Notes: generated by a model from the letters alone, not told the origin. Positions 13,606 through 26,330 are shown, counted from the stretch's first letter. The stretch is DNA of 64,000 nucleotides from Calliopsis andreniformis (GCF_051401765.1 NW_027480432.1:12170501-12234500), one strand, 5' to 3'. A program made the numbers and translations.

Positions 13606-13814
13606 TGTTAGGAAATTAGGAGCAAAGACTGCATGCAACTTGAAGATATTAACGAATTTTTCATCATACAACGTAAACCAAACATTAAAGATTTATTCAA
13701 ATGAATAGATTGTTAGGAAATTAGGAGCAAAGACTACATGCAACTTGAAGATATTAACGAATTTTTCATCATACAACGTAAACCAAACATTAAAGATTTA
13801 TTCAAATGAATAGA
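13606..13814. repeat. 105-bp direct tandem duplication
   Basis: The unit at 13606-13710 (starting TGTTAGGAAATTAGGAGCAA) is repeated at 13711-13814 with a single visible substitution (GACTGCATG versus GACTACATG). The near identity implies a recent duplication or an assembly duplication. It has no coding content. Confidence 0.9.
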
Positions 13815-14489
13815 AATTCAGAGGATAAAAGTACAAAGCTAGAAATATTACGTTTGTAATAAGGTTTCTATAACTATTCTGCATCCTGTTTATAATATTT
13901 GATTGTGTGACAGAACAAAGAAAAATGAAGTATTATATGAAAAACTTAATTCTCACACAAATTTTAGCCTGTCTATCGTACACAGAATAATCTAAATTAT
14001 TTCAGGGTTAGTCTCATTATCACGAAGAAACATTAAGGGATCCATCTGGTAATATATTCATGGTGTATCGTGTAATAATTTCCAATGAAGAATTTGGTAT
14101 TTTATTTACTCCCAAACTTCTTTGTTACAACTCTATTATTCTCAACCTCTTTGTAGAAGTAAAGTAACTATAAAATTCGACTACTCTGTTGGCTACAGGA
14201 CACTCAGCGAAACCTGTGAGTTATGTCATTCGGGGCTCAGTGTACCCATGTACAAGGTGTTTTTTTATATAAGAGCACGATATTTTTTATAGCGTTTGTT
14301 TTTAGTTGTGATTCGACTGTCGTGTTATTTCGACAGATATTTCATTATAAAAAGTCTGACGCTTAAACAACGTGGTTCAGTGATTAAAACATTTGATGAA
14401 AACAGATCGTCAATAGTTAATACTTAAAACAAATTACGCAATTCTTTCTTTTTGTCTGAAATTGGTTGATCAGGTCTATAGCACATATG
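13815..14489. other. Intergenic DNA, nothing recognised
   Basis: AT-rich sequence with no supported gene or repeat pair. Confidence 0.45.
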
Positions 14490-14641
14490 TATTGGTAATT
14501 ACGAAAGTGGTCTAAGTCAAAACATTAAAAATATTCAGTTTATAACTTATTTTGTAACGTAACTCTATACAATACTAAAAGAGAGAAAATTTCAGTTTTT
14601 TTTTAGATTTTTAACTTAGACTACTTTTATAATTACCAGTA
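14490..14641. mobile_element. MITE with about 35-bp TIRs
   Basis: The left arm, ATTGGTAATTACGAAAGTGG then TCTAAGTCAAAA, pairs with the reverse complement of the right end, where ACTGGTAATTATAAAAGTAG is followed by TCTAAGTTAAAAA. The element is about 150 bp and non-coding. Confidence 0.7.
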
Positions 14642-17600
14642 GATATGATTTCAAACAGGACCATGCAACGTGTAATACAGTTCATGTGACCATACGAATT
14701 CTAACGGACGTTTGATATTTCCAGGTCAAATATCAAAATTTGACGATGTTGATTAGCCACTTCGTTCGCCAGATTTTTTGCTTTGCAGTTATTTAATGAA
14801 AACAATTTACGCTAGCAAGTCAACAAGAATTCAAGGGCTTTTAAGCAAAATATTGGCTACGAAATTAAACAAATCACTTCTCAATTGTGCTGAAATGTAG
14901 TGAAAGATGTGGCGAAAAGAAGCCATACTTGCTTGGCGGCCAGAGGCGGTTATTTGGCTGATATCGAATTCCATAATGGAATAGGATATGTTGTGTTCGA
15001 AACGGGTAGAATTTAATGATAAATGAATGCATTTGATTATACAATGGAGAAATGATTTCGAACTGTTTCCTTCAAAAAACTAATACAGACTCTATGCTTC
15101 CTCAAGGCCCCTTCGTAGCTCTTCAAGCGAAAAAAGTGTCTCCGGAAAAGGGGAGAGTTGCACTTCCAAGTGGACGTGCCTTCGACGCATTTAGTCAATT
15201 CGCTATGCACTACCTCTTCACAAAATGCATAGACTGTCGAAGCGTCTAGAAAACGCCTTGCCAAAAGATTGTACGTAGAAATAAACAGTTTGGAAACAAA
15301 GAATCGTTAATTGAATAAACGATATGTAAAAAGAGTTGATTAATAATTTTTTATGTAAAAGTGTAAAAAGAACTGATTAAAAATTTTTTATGTAAGAAAT
15401 ATCCTGTATTTCAGACTATATTTCACATTTGCTTGGAATCTTTTTACACAGTTTATAAGTACTATAAACAGTAGTTACATTATACAATTTCAATCGATAA
15501 CAAGTTGTCACAGATATTTCGTATAAATTATAAAGGGCCAATGATCCCAATTTGATTAGATTATAATTTGTCACGGCAGTAATGTGCTTTTAATAGACAG
15601 TAACAAATACATTGTATATGTATCACTTATACATGGATAAAGTGTGACACAAACTACAATAATCGAGTATCTTGAAAAGTGTTGCTGATGTAAAAAGTTA
15701 TTATGAATACAACTGAATTATTTTAAGAAGTCATATTTTGTTTACTTTTGTAATTTATACGTGAGGGTAACAAGGAAATTTCAAAAGCACGAACAATTTT
15801 GCAAATTAAATCAATTGTACATTTTATAGTCTATAGGTCTATCTGTTTTCTAGTAAAAACGTCAATAGTTAAATAATTACTGAAGGTAATATCATCCATT
15901 TTTATAACATGAGTACTGTTTGTTTTCTAACTGGTAACACCCCTTTCAAAGAATTTTCGAATAATTATGGTTATTAAAAAAAGTGATTATTGACAGTAAA
16001 TTACACATACATGCCTGTATATATTGAAACAATATACAATTTTACTATAAAAAATAACAGTGTAAAATTTGTTTTGAAATTTTTATACTAGTTTGTTTCC
16101 ATATATTCTTGATATCTTAACATTTTTATTTACAACAATTTAACTTTGTATGAAATAGCAAAATTACGGAGAAATTTCGGCAAACGAGTTGCAATAAATT
16201 TTCTACAACATAAGTTTGTATCGTGTAAAAGTGGTCTCACGCCGCTCCAGTTACAAGGTAACGAATTATTGTACCTATGTACATAAGTAGATAAGTACAT
16301 GTATAATGTATATGTATAATATAAAAAAAAAGTGCTGAAATAATATATGACCCCTTTCTTGAGTGGCGAGTTTGGTCTTTCATGCTATAAACGGAATTTG
16401 TATGGTATCTTACAATGAAGCTGGCTAAAGTCAAAAAAGGGTTAAGAAATTCAAAATGTATAAAAAGGTTACTATATTAATATTTCAAGTAACTTCAATG
16501 GTTCGTTTTATTGACTTAAAGATTCATAAAATGTCCTTCTGTTCTCAAAAAATAATCACTGTAAAATATCAATAAGCATTCAGGAAAAAGCAAAAATTTA
16601 AAACACAGATTACAGAATAAAGCTGATTATTTAAAAAATTGTTATAACTTCATGCGTCCGACTACTAAAAACAGGTGCTACGTGTTTTAATCACTTTTAA
16701 AATATTTTTTTACCTACACACGCACTCCTATAAAAATGTTACTCAATTATTTATTTTAATTATTTTACGGCAAATTTTACCAAATTATTTCCAGCTGTCT
16801 AACAATAGACACAGAAGAGATATTTTACATTTCAAATATGTATCAAAAAAATATTTACACACGTACGTATTGGTTATTCGTGGAACGATAGTTGACCACG
16901 AGCGGTTTGTTTAATTTAATGTTTTATTATGTCACCCTCGTAAAAGCCAAAGGAAAGAGAGCTAAGGCATACGGCTCTTTGTTTCTGCATCGAATACTGT
17001 AATATATTCGCATTGTTCTCTGTGGCCGGTTTTTGCCGGAGGGCTCGGCGCGGCGGCGGCATGCCCTCCAAAAGCGAAGATCCCTTGCGTCGTTGATGCA
17101 GAAGGAAAGAGGGAAGCTCCACGACTCTCTTCCCTTGGCCACGTATTCGTCTGCCCGACTCACTTCTATCGAGGAACATTAAGAGGGTATTCCCATTTGG
17201 AGGCGTTGATTTTGGGCAATTTCAAACATAAAGAGTTATTGTACAATTAGAGACCAAGAGCTTTACAATATTTTTACATGTTTAATCATTTTTTAAGATA
17301 ATGCAGTGTATAATTCGTACAATTATCTTTATTATTACTGAAGTTATTGCATGTTTCCCGTAATGGTCGTTTTGAATGGTTGTCACGGTTCATATCATTA
17401 CATTCATCTGAAGTAGACAAATCAAAGGTACTTTTAAACAATGTGAATGTAGTTTTCGTTTGACCTCAAATAAAGAAAATGTATTTTGACAAAATGACGG
17501 TCATATAAAGTCAAAATTTTCTATTTGTCATGGAATTATTTCTTTCTTTTGTGTTATCTTGAAAAATTATTAAATGAGTAAGAAATATTTTAAAATTCTT

Positions 17601-18096
17601 TGTCCGTAATTATATAATTCTTTATTTTAATTAGCGCCTAAAGTTGAAGCCTCCAAGTGGAAATACTCTCTTAAGCTATATGTGCAAGATTAGTTTAAAA
17701 ATTTCCTGCAAAATTCGGTACAGCATCTAATATTCAATTTTGTTTACAGTGTTCTATTCAATGCAAAGTTGTAGTTGTTACACTGTGTCGAAAACGTCCT
17801 GTTTTAGTGCAAAAAGTAGTTCAGGTTTAGACTAAAATAAGAGCGTGTAGAGCTACCGCTTGCACGAGCAACGTGCACCCTTTCCTCGATCGCTCCCGAC
17901 CTCTTTTGTCAGTAAGAATTTGGCCGGCACTGAGGCTGACGCCAAATGGTGTGCGTGAATTCTACCCGCACGCCATTCTACAAGCTTGCTGCAGTGCGTG
18001 AAAAACAAAAGATGCATGCTATTAGGCAGCATCAATACTGCTCGTGCTCGGATATTTATGTATGCACTAATAATAAAGACTGAAACAAACACGTTC
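14642..18096. other. Intergenic DNA with a GC-rich island near 17 kb
   Basis: Mostly AT-rich and without a gene. At about 16930-17180 lies a strikingly GC- and CpG-rich patch (GGCTCGGCGCGGCGGCGGC) with two overlapping minus-strand frames of 78-87 codons. It may be a promoter or untranslated first exon; no protein domain is recognisable. A weaker GC-rich patch is at 17860-18060. Confidence 0.4.
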
Positions 18097-18232
18097 AGTA
18101 ATTTAGACGAGTGGCGAATAATTTAGTAACTTAATGTGTATGAACACTAAAAATTAGCGTCGACTTGACTAAATTTTAATGTTCATACACAGTCAGTTAC
18201 TAAATTACTCGCCACTTGTATAAGTTATTAAA
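18097..18232. mobile_element. Hairpin MITE with about 50-bp TIRs
   Basis: The left arm (GAGTGGCGAATAATTTAGTA then ACTTAATGTGTATGAACA) is mirrored by the right arm read in reverse (AAGTGGCGAGTAATTTAGTA then ACTGACTGTGTATGAACA), leaving a loop of some 30 bases. A third partial copy of the end motif, AAGTGGCGAGCGAC, follows at about 18254. Confidence 0.75.
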
Positions 18233-21200
18233 TGTGCCTAAACCAGCCTTAAGAAGTGGCGAGCGACTCCATAAAGAGAGTGAATATGACACTACGTGTT
18301 AGTTCTCATGTTAGTGGAAACTTTAATTATCTTTTTCTTAATTTATCTATTTTTCTCTTCATTGAATAGAATACATTCATGCTAAAAAAAAAAATTAACA
18401 TTAATCTTTCATATTATAAGCACTCTCACAGCAAGGTTTTCTCACAAATCTTCATCTACTCTCATCTATAGTTTCACCCCTGTCCGGAAGTCCATGACTT
18501 TTTTTTCTATCCTGTACAGGATTGAGTAGAGACACCTGACGATTTTTAATTAACACCTTCTCATAAAAACAGTTTCAGTTATACATTGTAATGGTACTGC
18601 ATTAAAATTTTCAAAATTGTGTATTAATTTTCCGAAATTTCAAAAACAGAAAACACATATTTGTTAATACTTTTGATCTAATTAATCTAAACCATTATCC
18701 TTATTTTAAGGTTTCGTTTAAAAATATTACTATTTTCTTATAATAGTAATAGGGTTACCTTACTGAAAAAGTAACTTAATCGATGATAGAATTGGAATGA
18801 TTAACAGGTTGGCTGTTACGAGATCACTTCGCAGCATCCATAAACAAATCTGTATCTATTACCACGATCGAGGATATGCGAATCTGCTCGTGATTGGATC
18901 CTCAACTCTGCTAAATCTTCTCGAATTTACATACATATGTATATTAGTTCCGCAAGATATCTCGTCCCACGCGACCAGAGCAGAGATTATCAACTGTAGC
19001 CCTTCTAATAAGCTTGTCAGGTGATTCTGATAAGGGAAAATTGCGATTCAAAGTGACGTATTTTGGTTATAGCAAGGATCAAATTGTGAATGGTGATGGA
19101 TAGCAAACAAATGTAAAATAGCAAGACTTTTCTCTCTAGTCATTTTTAAAAATAATAGCTTTGAGCATTGCTACCTTACTTAAAGTTCAAAGAAAATTGA
19201 TGCATTTTTATAAACTATGATTTCAAGTTCCGCGAAGAAAATTTTTTAAGATAATTCATTAACATATAATAGATGTGTAATGTGAGGCTGATACTGATAC
19301 CATTGTAACTTCGATCATAGTTTCGGTTACTCAGGGGATGATTTATATTTTAATTTCGCATTTCGTGGATTCGCGGAATGCCCAAGCCTAGTATATTTCA
19401 AATTAGGCACAAATTTTTCGCATTTTATATGCAGAATATAGAATAGATTATATTTAAGCAAAATTTAATGTAATAATGGCAACAGATTTTTGCAAATATC
19501 TCGAAAACTAGGACCAACTGCTTGTTATATACATAGGAAAAAGTTTTTCAAAATATTGTTCCTTATAATATACTTAAAGATCATCGAAATTAACGAATAG
19601 GTACCTTATCGACAACTATACCAAAAACACACCCTTTTGATGCACAGCACGGATAAATGATATCTAGGTAATACCTAAAATACTTACACCAAAGCATACT
19701 AGAATACTTAATATTCTGTATCTCTGTAATATAAATGTAAAAAAATGTACCACGCCATACCTTGATTTTTATACACTTGAATGTGTAAATATAATAAACT
19801 TAATCTTATATTTGATAGAACGACGCTATCATTGTTTTATTTGCAAATCGTGGTTTAACCCTTTAATTAATATTTAATCAAAATTTAATATAAAAAGCTG
19901 ACATCATCTCCGTAGAATACATTTTCACTAGAAAAGAAACTTTTACAAGTTTCATCATATTCTAAGATTTTACGTTTATATTTAAACGTAATACATATTG
20001 CCTGACTTGCAGCCAAGTTAACCATCAAAATTCAAATATGTGTAACCGAAATATGTACTTATATAAATATACAATAATACAATGTTTGCACTTCGGATAT
20101 TCGCAACCGACATGTATTTAGAATTTAGATAGTCAGAAATCTCCAAAAACACGATTCAGTTCTTGTATAACCGCCAAGATCCCTCTGACTAGTATTAAAT
20201 ATATTGACAAATTGAAAAATGTATCTAATTGGTGGATACGAGCAACGAGAATTTTATCGTAAATTTTGAAAAGATGTCTTGCAGAATTCGCCTTTCAAAG
20301 TCTCTAATCGTAATAAGTACGTTGAGAAAGTAAATATTTGGTCTCGCGTTGTCTCAGTATTACACACAGCGAAACATTAACCGCAATATTTTCAACTCGC
20401 AAATGAATACGCTGGGAACCACAAACTGCAAACCGCAACTTAATTAACGTTTAGTAACAGGAAACCATTTTACAAATGTAGTCAAAATTACAAAGCAGCT
20501 GTAGACCCTTAATCGCTACTTCAATCTCTTCTAATTATGTATATTATTTAAAAATTTTCGATATAAATTTAATTAGCTAGAGCTAAAAGTACGTAAAAAA
20601 ACAATTACTTAATTTACGATATTTATAGTAAAATTTCATATTTAATAAGGGACCTCGATTACTCGAACTACCATGATTTAGAACAATTTAAATTACAATT
20701 TTTGTAAAATAATTTCTACAAGTTTTATACTTTTTATTTCTAAAAGCAATTCTTTGACATTACTTTATAAAGAAATAAGTATTTAAAATTTAAACATCAT
20801 ATTCAATTCAGCTAATCTGAGCTTGTAGCATTATAACTTAATATGCCAAGTTATCTTTTAGTCTGTTGTACGTTTTACCTTAATCCAACATCGTGTGCAA
20901 TTCTATTCGTAAGGACAGTAAATATGTATAGTATAAGTTTCTAGTTTGGACAATCACGAACGCAAAAAACTCTTTGTATTATGGTTGTCAATGTTAAAAA
21001 CTCTGTCAAGATTGCATTATATCATTAATGCATTATATCACCAAACATAATGTACCTGCAATGCGAGTTCACTTGAAACTCCTAGCCGAGCTACCATCTA
21101 CTGTTGAAAATACCCAATCCTTAAGTTTCAAGCGATGGACCATTGAATTGAATTGGAATAAAATGATGTTCTTTGTAATAAAAACAATCAATTTTTACTG

Positions 21201-21334
21201 GAACTATCACGAAACTGAACAGTGCAAGGGAGTTCCTAACGAGATAAAGGCAGTCTATAAAAGAACTGTTATTATTTACTACTGATACTCATCAGTAGTC
21301 AACGAATTTTCAAGAATTTGGTGATTTAATTGAG
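18233..21334. other. AT-rich intergenic DNA with one repeat-related piece
   Basis: No gene supported. At about 19490-19610 is sequence (AAATATCTCGAAAACTAGGA, then GGAAAAAGTTTTTCAAAATA, then a CATCGAAAT end) that resembles the arms of the long-TIR elements at 21335-22118 and 28895-29332, so it is probably a solo or decayed relative. Confidence 0.4.
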
Positions 21335-22118
21335 GGAAAAAAGTCAAATTCTGAATGTACTAGTTCCTCGCCGATTTTAATGATTTTCAAATCTATTATA
21401 AAGGAGGTGATTTTGAACAACTTTCTCCTTTGCACATTACTTTCCGAGATATTTTCAAGAAACTTTATATATAAACACTACGCAGTCGAATTGTACCCTA
21501 TATGTACACGTTATTGACGGTGTATGCGTGATTCCTATACCTTCATTTACCGATTGTTTCTATGAACACGTCGCGGCAGTCGGCAAGCAGCTCATATAAC
21601 GAGTAAACTAAAACACTAAACTTGGCTAATTTCAATGTTGAGTTTCAACAAAATGTTCATTCGATATTTCCTATAATATTTACATATATGTCAATATCTT
21701 CCTAACCCAAAAAAAAAAAAGACGAATCAGAGTTGGTCTGACTTAGGTCCTCCTACGAGGTGGGCTTTGTAAGAATGGCAGAGCTGCACTGCTTCTCCCC
21801 TTCCCCTGGCTGCATTTCTAAAATGTTAAATTTCCCCGAAGGCAATGTGTTTGCCACTGTTTGGTACAATATGTCAATCGGCAAAGGAGTTGCCTGCCGA
21901 CTAACCACGGTGTTTTTATAGAAACAATAGATAAACGACTGCATCGGGCTCGCGCATACGCTGTCGATAAGGTATACACATAAGGTATAATTTAATTGTG
22001 TATTATGTGCAAAGAAAAAAGTTGTTAAATATCGCCTCCTTTATGACATATTTGAAAATCATCAAAATCAGTGAGGAACTAATATATCAAGAACTTCACG
22101 AGAAAAAAAAGTCCTGTT
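21335..22118. mobile_element. Long-TIR (foldback-like) element, about 780 bp
   Basis: Arms of roughly 250 bases face each other. On the left AGTTCCTCGCCGATTTTAAT, then AAAGGAGGTGATTTTGAACA and CCTTTGCACATTA; on the right, read in reverse, AGTTCCTCACTGATTTTGAT, AAAGGAGGCGATATTTAACA and CTTTGCACATAA. The match continues inward through TATGCG-GA and ATTGTTTCTAT-AA-ACAC to AGTCGGCA-GCA-CTC. The central 150 bases are GC-richer and contain an 11-base A run. No transposase is encoded, so it must be non-autonomous. Confidence 0.75.
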
Positions 22119-22664
22119 GTAACAGTGTGTACATACAGTGATACGTGTGGATATATCTAAAGCTGGATATGTTAGAAATGAACAACTTAATTTTCAGTAA
22201 TCAATTGAATTTTGTTTCATTTAATAGTACCTTCAGCTGCTTCTATCAAATGGGTAGGTGCAACCACTTCAAATTATAACTATAAGAGAGAATGTATCCA
22301 TTAATTAATAAACAAAGGGTAAACGATTCAGATATAGAAAGTTAGATGATTGTAGATTTTTAATGTGTATCTTCTGTTACAGCTGTTATTTTGAAAAGAT
22401 GTACAATTACTTTCACTTTTATGTTTAACTGGCATTTGTCAAGACTGATCACTAGTTCATTTATAATGAAGAACTATGAAGAAATATGAAGAAATATTTA
22501 TTATTTGGAAAAGGAATGCAATTATTTTTATTTTTCTTTCTAACTTTCAATTCGTTTATCATTATTAAGTGTTGAAGATATTTAAAACTTAGTTTAAAAC
22601 TGATGGTTAATGACATAGCATTTGGTTTTTCAAATGAAAATTTTTAAGTATAGTTGCAGACATA
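22119..22664. other. AT-rich DNA between two long-TIR elements
   Basis: I looked here and up to 24260 on the minus strand for the missing zinc-binding exon of the Emi/Rca1 gene and saw no suitable cysteine pattern. Confidence 0.4.
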
Positions 22665-23580
22665 AAATTTTTATTGCAATCTCAATACTCTGCAGATAGT
22701 TTTTAGAAAAATACTGACAAAATTATATGTATTTAATTATTTAATGACTTTTGTAACAGTACTACATCTTCTACCATGGTTTAAACCTCTCAAAATACAT
22801 AAATTAAATTAAAAAATTTATGGACAAAATCAATGCCAAATAATATCCATCTCTGTAGAATCACTCATATTTAGACATTTTAAAGAGCAGTTGAGAAATG
22901 AAGAACTGAGTTTATTTTTTACTCTTAAATAACTTTAATACAGCTATATGTTTAGAATAAATGTTTAAAAAATATCTCACAAATAGACGCCTGATGCACA
23001 TTATGTAAAAACAAGTTAAGATATGTTGTACAAAAAAGAAAATTATTCCTTTTCCTCCCTTATTATTTGTACAAACACATACGTATATGATGAATAAACA
23101 GTTTCTAGATTTTTAATAATTAAAAGGTATTGGATAATTTTTGTTTGTCTATTGTATATTGAAATTATTCAAATATAAAATATAAAGCTCAAGTTTATTT
23201 AGGTATTTGAATATGTTCAAAAGAAATTTGGGAGTAATTACTGTTAACATAATCATCAATAAAATATTTAAGTAGACTGTATTATGTTATTAAATATTAT
23301 GTTATATTATGTTATAATATTATGTTATATTATGTTATAATATTATGTAATATTATGTTATAATATTATGTTATATTATGTTATAATATTATGTTATAAT
23401 ATTATGTTATATTATGTTATAATATTATGTTATAATATTAAAGATGTATTTTGAGAGGTTTAAACCATGGTAGAAGATGTAGTACTGTTACAAAAGTCAT
23501 TAAATAATTAAATACATATAATTTTGTCAGTATTTTTCTAAAAACTATCTGCAGGGTATTGAGATTGCAATAAAAATTTC
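22665..23580. mobile_element. TIR element, about 136-bp arms
   Basis: The left arm at 22665-22800 and the right arm at 23444-23580 are nearly perfect reverse complements. They share, among others, AATTTTTATTGCAATCTCAA and CTACCATGGTTTAAACCTCT. The 640-base interior is AT-rich, non-coding and ends in a TATTATGTTATAA microsatellite. It lies downstream of the F-box exon and is probably intronic or just 3' of that gene. Confidence 0.85.
23284..23441. repeat. AT microsatellite/minisatellite (ATTATGTTATA units)
   Basis: Repeated units of the type TATTATGTTATAA in a pure array abutting the right arm of the TIR element. Individual units are partly self-complementary, so the array can form cruciforms. 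Confidence 0.85.
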
Positions 23581-24267
23581 AATCTATTTTATGGTTCAAT
23601 TCAATTTCATATCAGTAAGATAATAAAAATAACTGTTTTGTCCTTAATAATAATAATTCTTATATACCTAATTATTTTTAAGTTAAATTTTAAGTAATGT
23701 ATTTAACGTTACCGTTTTAAACATTACGAATAATCACGCAAAAAATATTTTTTAAATATATGTAAATTTTCGCAGAAACGATGTTACTATAAAATACACT
23801 AAAGAAAATGTTTTTAATAGTAAAAGTATTGTAAAGGCACGTAGTGTTTGGCGGTACTGACACTTGAATGCCTAACAGTGCAATTTACGATAAGAGCGTA
23901 GAACGCAATTCTCCGTAATATCTTTAATAGCTATTAACATACGTTACTTTTTTAGTGCCAAAATTAATTTATTATGCCTTTTTTCACGCTCGTGCAAATT
24001 TACTGATAAATTATAGGTATAATGTTAAAGTACACATTTATTGATGAATTAAATTTCGTAGTTTTATATGTTATTGTTGAGAAATTGATTAAGTTATTTA
24101 TTAACAAAAAAAGTTATTTATTAATAAAATTGATTGAATTAATTTTCTATTTCTTTTATCTTTTTAATCATCTTTACGTATTATGTACTTGACAATTAAT
24201 TCAAAATCAATTACTAGTTCTACTTCATGAATTTTAAGCTACCATAAACTTATTGTGTTTGACTTAC

Positions 24268-25488
24268 CTTGACAAAAGAGTGAAATTTCACTTTGCTGGG
24301 AGAAACAGGTGGACTGCTGGGTGGCCGTTGATGCGTCTGTACTTGAAGGAGATTCTGTACTTCCAACAGATAGCCTTTTCTAGCGTACCTACTTTTTGGA
24401 CTGCTTTGAATATCCCCTTCCATTTTTGATTTCTTGATTAATTTCAAATTTTCCTTAACATTCTGCCTGAGTATTACATGTGTCAGTCTTCTCATATTAG
24501 CTCTAGAATCATTTATACAAATTCTTCTCCATGTTTTGGATACCATGCTAACTGAACACAGATCCTGCGACCCAAGATAAGACAATATCTTGGAGACTAT
24601 CCTCCAGTGATTACTTTTGTCGCCAAGAAGCGACAATATGTCCACTGTCTCTTTACCCGTATAATCTAGAGTGGCTCTAGTCCGATGTGCCGCCACAGAG
24701 AGAGCAGGATGACTGAAATTTAATCTTTTGGGCTTGATTTCAACAATGGCACTAAGATCTGTAATAGAGAGCTCGCTCAGCTTTTTGTTGTCCGCTGAAC
24801 TAATTATAGGACTGACACCTCTACAGGTTGGTGAGATAACAACACGCGAGGGCGGTGGAGGTGTTTTATGTCTAGGCGACGTGATTATCTGGGGTGTGCT
24901 CTGGGGCACGATGACTAGTTTCATTTCCACATCTTCCTCGATTGGCTCAGATGCTATGAACGACGAAGAAGGCACTGCCGGCGACGGCGGCGGCGAAAGA
25001 AGTTGCAATCTTGTTGAAGCCGGCGTTGTAGGAACTGTCGCCCTCCAATTACGACGCGACCTACTCCGAAAATTCCCATCAAATTCTCGACTTGCAAATT
25101 CAATGCTGCTAGGTGGTTCGATGCTCGAATTCCGAAGACTGTCATCGCTCAAATTTATTGACGGATTGTTAAGTAAACTTTCCTTTCCTGAGCTCTCAGG
25201 CACGAGATAACTAGATTCGGACCCGTGCAAAAGATGATTCAATTTCGAACGATGCCTCTGAGTTCGTTCTGACAACAGAGGATCCAATCTGACTCTATGA
25301 TGCTTCTTAGACGAAATAGACAATCTGGATTTGCATCCCGAAACTACTGGAGTATACACACCAGAATGAGGAGTAAGAGTTAAATAACCGCTGTCGATAC
25401 TCAGATGAGAGCTACGATTACTCAAATTTATTGTACTGTGAGGGGTCTCGCCGATGTTTATGTTTTCTATCTCATCCATCTCCGTCAT
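24268..25488 (-). CDS. Rca1: Emi/Rca1-family F-box protein, first coding exon
   Basis: A 407-residue open exon starts at ATG 25486-25488 in an A-rich context and ends at the donor AAG|GTAAGT (exon end 24268, phase 0); reading on would stop 5 codons later. Visible features: a DSGYLT motif at residues 32-37, matching the beta-TrCP DSG degron of Emi1/Emi2; a long Ser/Pro-rich, presumably disordered middle with many SP/TP sites (residues 100-260); and an F-box at about 292-330 (HWRIVSKILSYL, then SVSMVSKTWRRIC). The Pro-rich end, KVKFHSFVK, sits where vertebrate Emi proteins lead into the zinc-binding region. Emi/Rca1 proteins inhibit the APC/C ubiquitin ligase, which protects cyclin A. The expected zinc-binding region and C-terminal tail are not in this exon and I could not find them downstream to the left edge. 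The family call is strong; the symbol is by homology with Drosophila Rca1. Confidence 0.8.
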
Positions 25489-26330
25489 TTTTTGGAGGGA
25501 AATCCACTGAGGCGTGCCGAGCCAACTACCTCTTCTTGCACTCGATTATGATGAAACGCTCCCGGGTAAAGAGCATATTAATGTCTTTTCCTTCGAGTTT
25601 CCACGAGGAACAGGAACAAACTGTGTCGTGACAGCTCGTAGATGTTTTTCCTTCTTCGCGTCTTCGCCACTTACTACGCGTTACATCTGTCTCTTTGAAG
25701 TTTCGGTCACGAGTTTTCTCCGTATCTCTCCGCACTCTCTCATCGCCCCACTCACTACACTCACGTGCGTCGCGCGGGAAACTGCCTCCTCGTAGGCAGC
25801 GTTTCGCTCGAATATCCTCAATGGTAAAAGTCACCCCTACCCTCTTCGCAAGCACAAGCCGTTTTTCTTTCCTACGAATCACAAGATACACTAGGTTCGA
25901 GAACCGAATAGTACAGTTTAAAATGTTATCGGTACCCGCGATGTACGTAGGAATTCGGCGGTATGTTTTGTATAGCGAATGCAGAAAACATGCGCACGCG
26001 ACATCTGCTCCTGCGTCGAATCTGCGTGCTCCTGCGTTGCGAGCAAACTTCGAAACTTTGAAATCTGTTTATCCGTTGTCCCACCGCTGCTCCCTTCACG
26101 ATTGCTCGACCAATGGGATGATGCCTCTCATCCCGCCGTTCGTTGCCAACCGCTGCCATTGGTTCAGATCTCTCGACCGCGTTGCCGACAATGACGCCTC
26201 TACTGGCCGTTTTTCGGCTTATTCAATTCTGTTGCTGGGGAAACCTTTTAGTTGGCTTTGGTTCCTGATTTCTCCTTTCTTTTCTGCTACCTGTGTCACG
26301 AGAGCGCATTGAAATTCGCAACTTCTCTCG
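25489..26330. promoter_or_regulatory. GC-richer 5' flank of the F-box gene
   Basis: Upstream of the start codon the base composition shifts to GC- and CpG-rich for about 800 bases, unlike both flanks. This fits the 5' UTR and promoter of the minus-strand F-box gene, and perhaps a divergent promoter. Long open frames occur on both strands (for example 205 codons on plus at 25695-26312), but they overlap each other and show no domain, so I treat them as by-products of the composition. Confidence 0.5.

Noticed and set aside
21753..21944. 63-codon minus-strand frame tested as the missing F-box protein exon
   Set aside because: It has no zinc-binding cysteine pattern and lies in the centre of a long-TIR element.
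24728..25210. 160-codon plus-strand open frame
   Set aside because: It is antisense to the F-box exon and is explained by the composition of that exon; no domain.
25695..26312. 205-codon plus-strand frame and overlapping minus-strand frames
   Set aside because: Several frames are open at once on both strands in a GC-rich promoter-like region; Arg/Ser-rich with no recognisable family.
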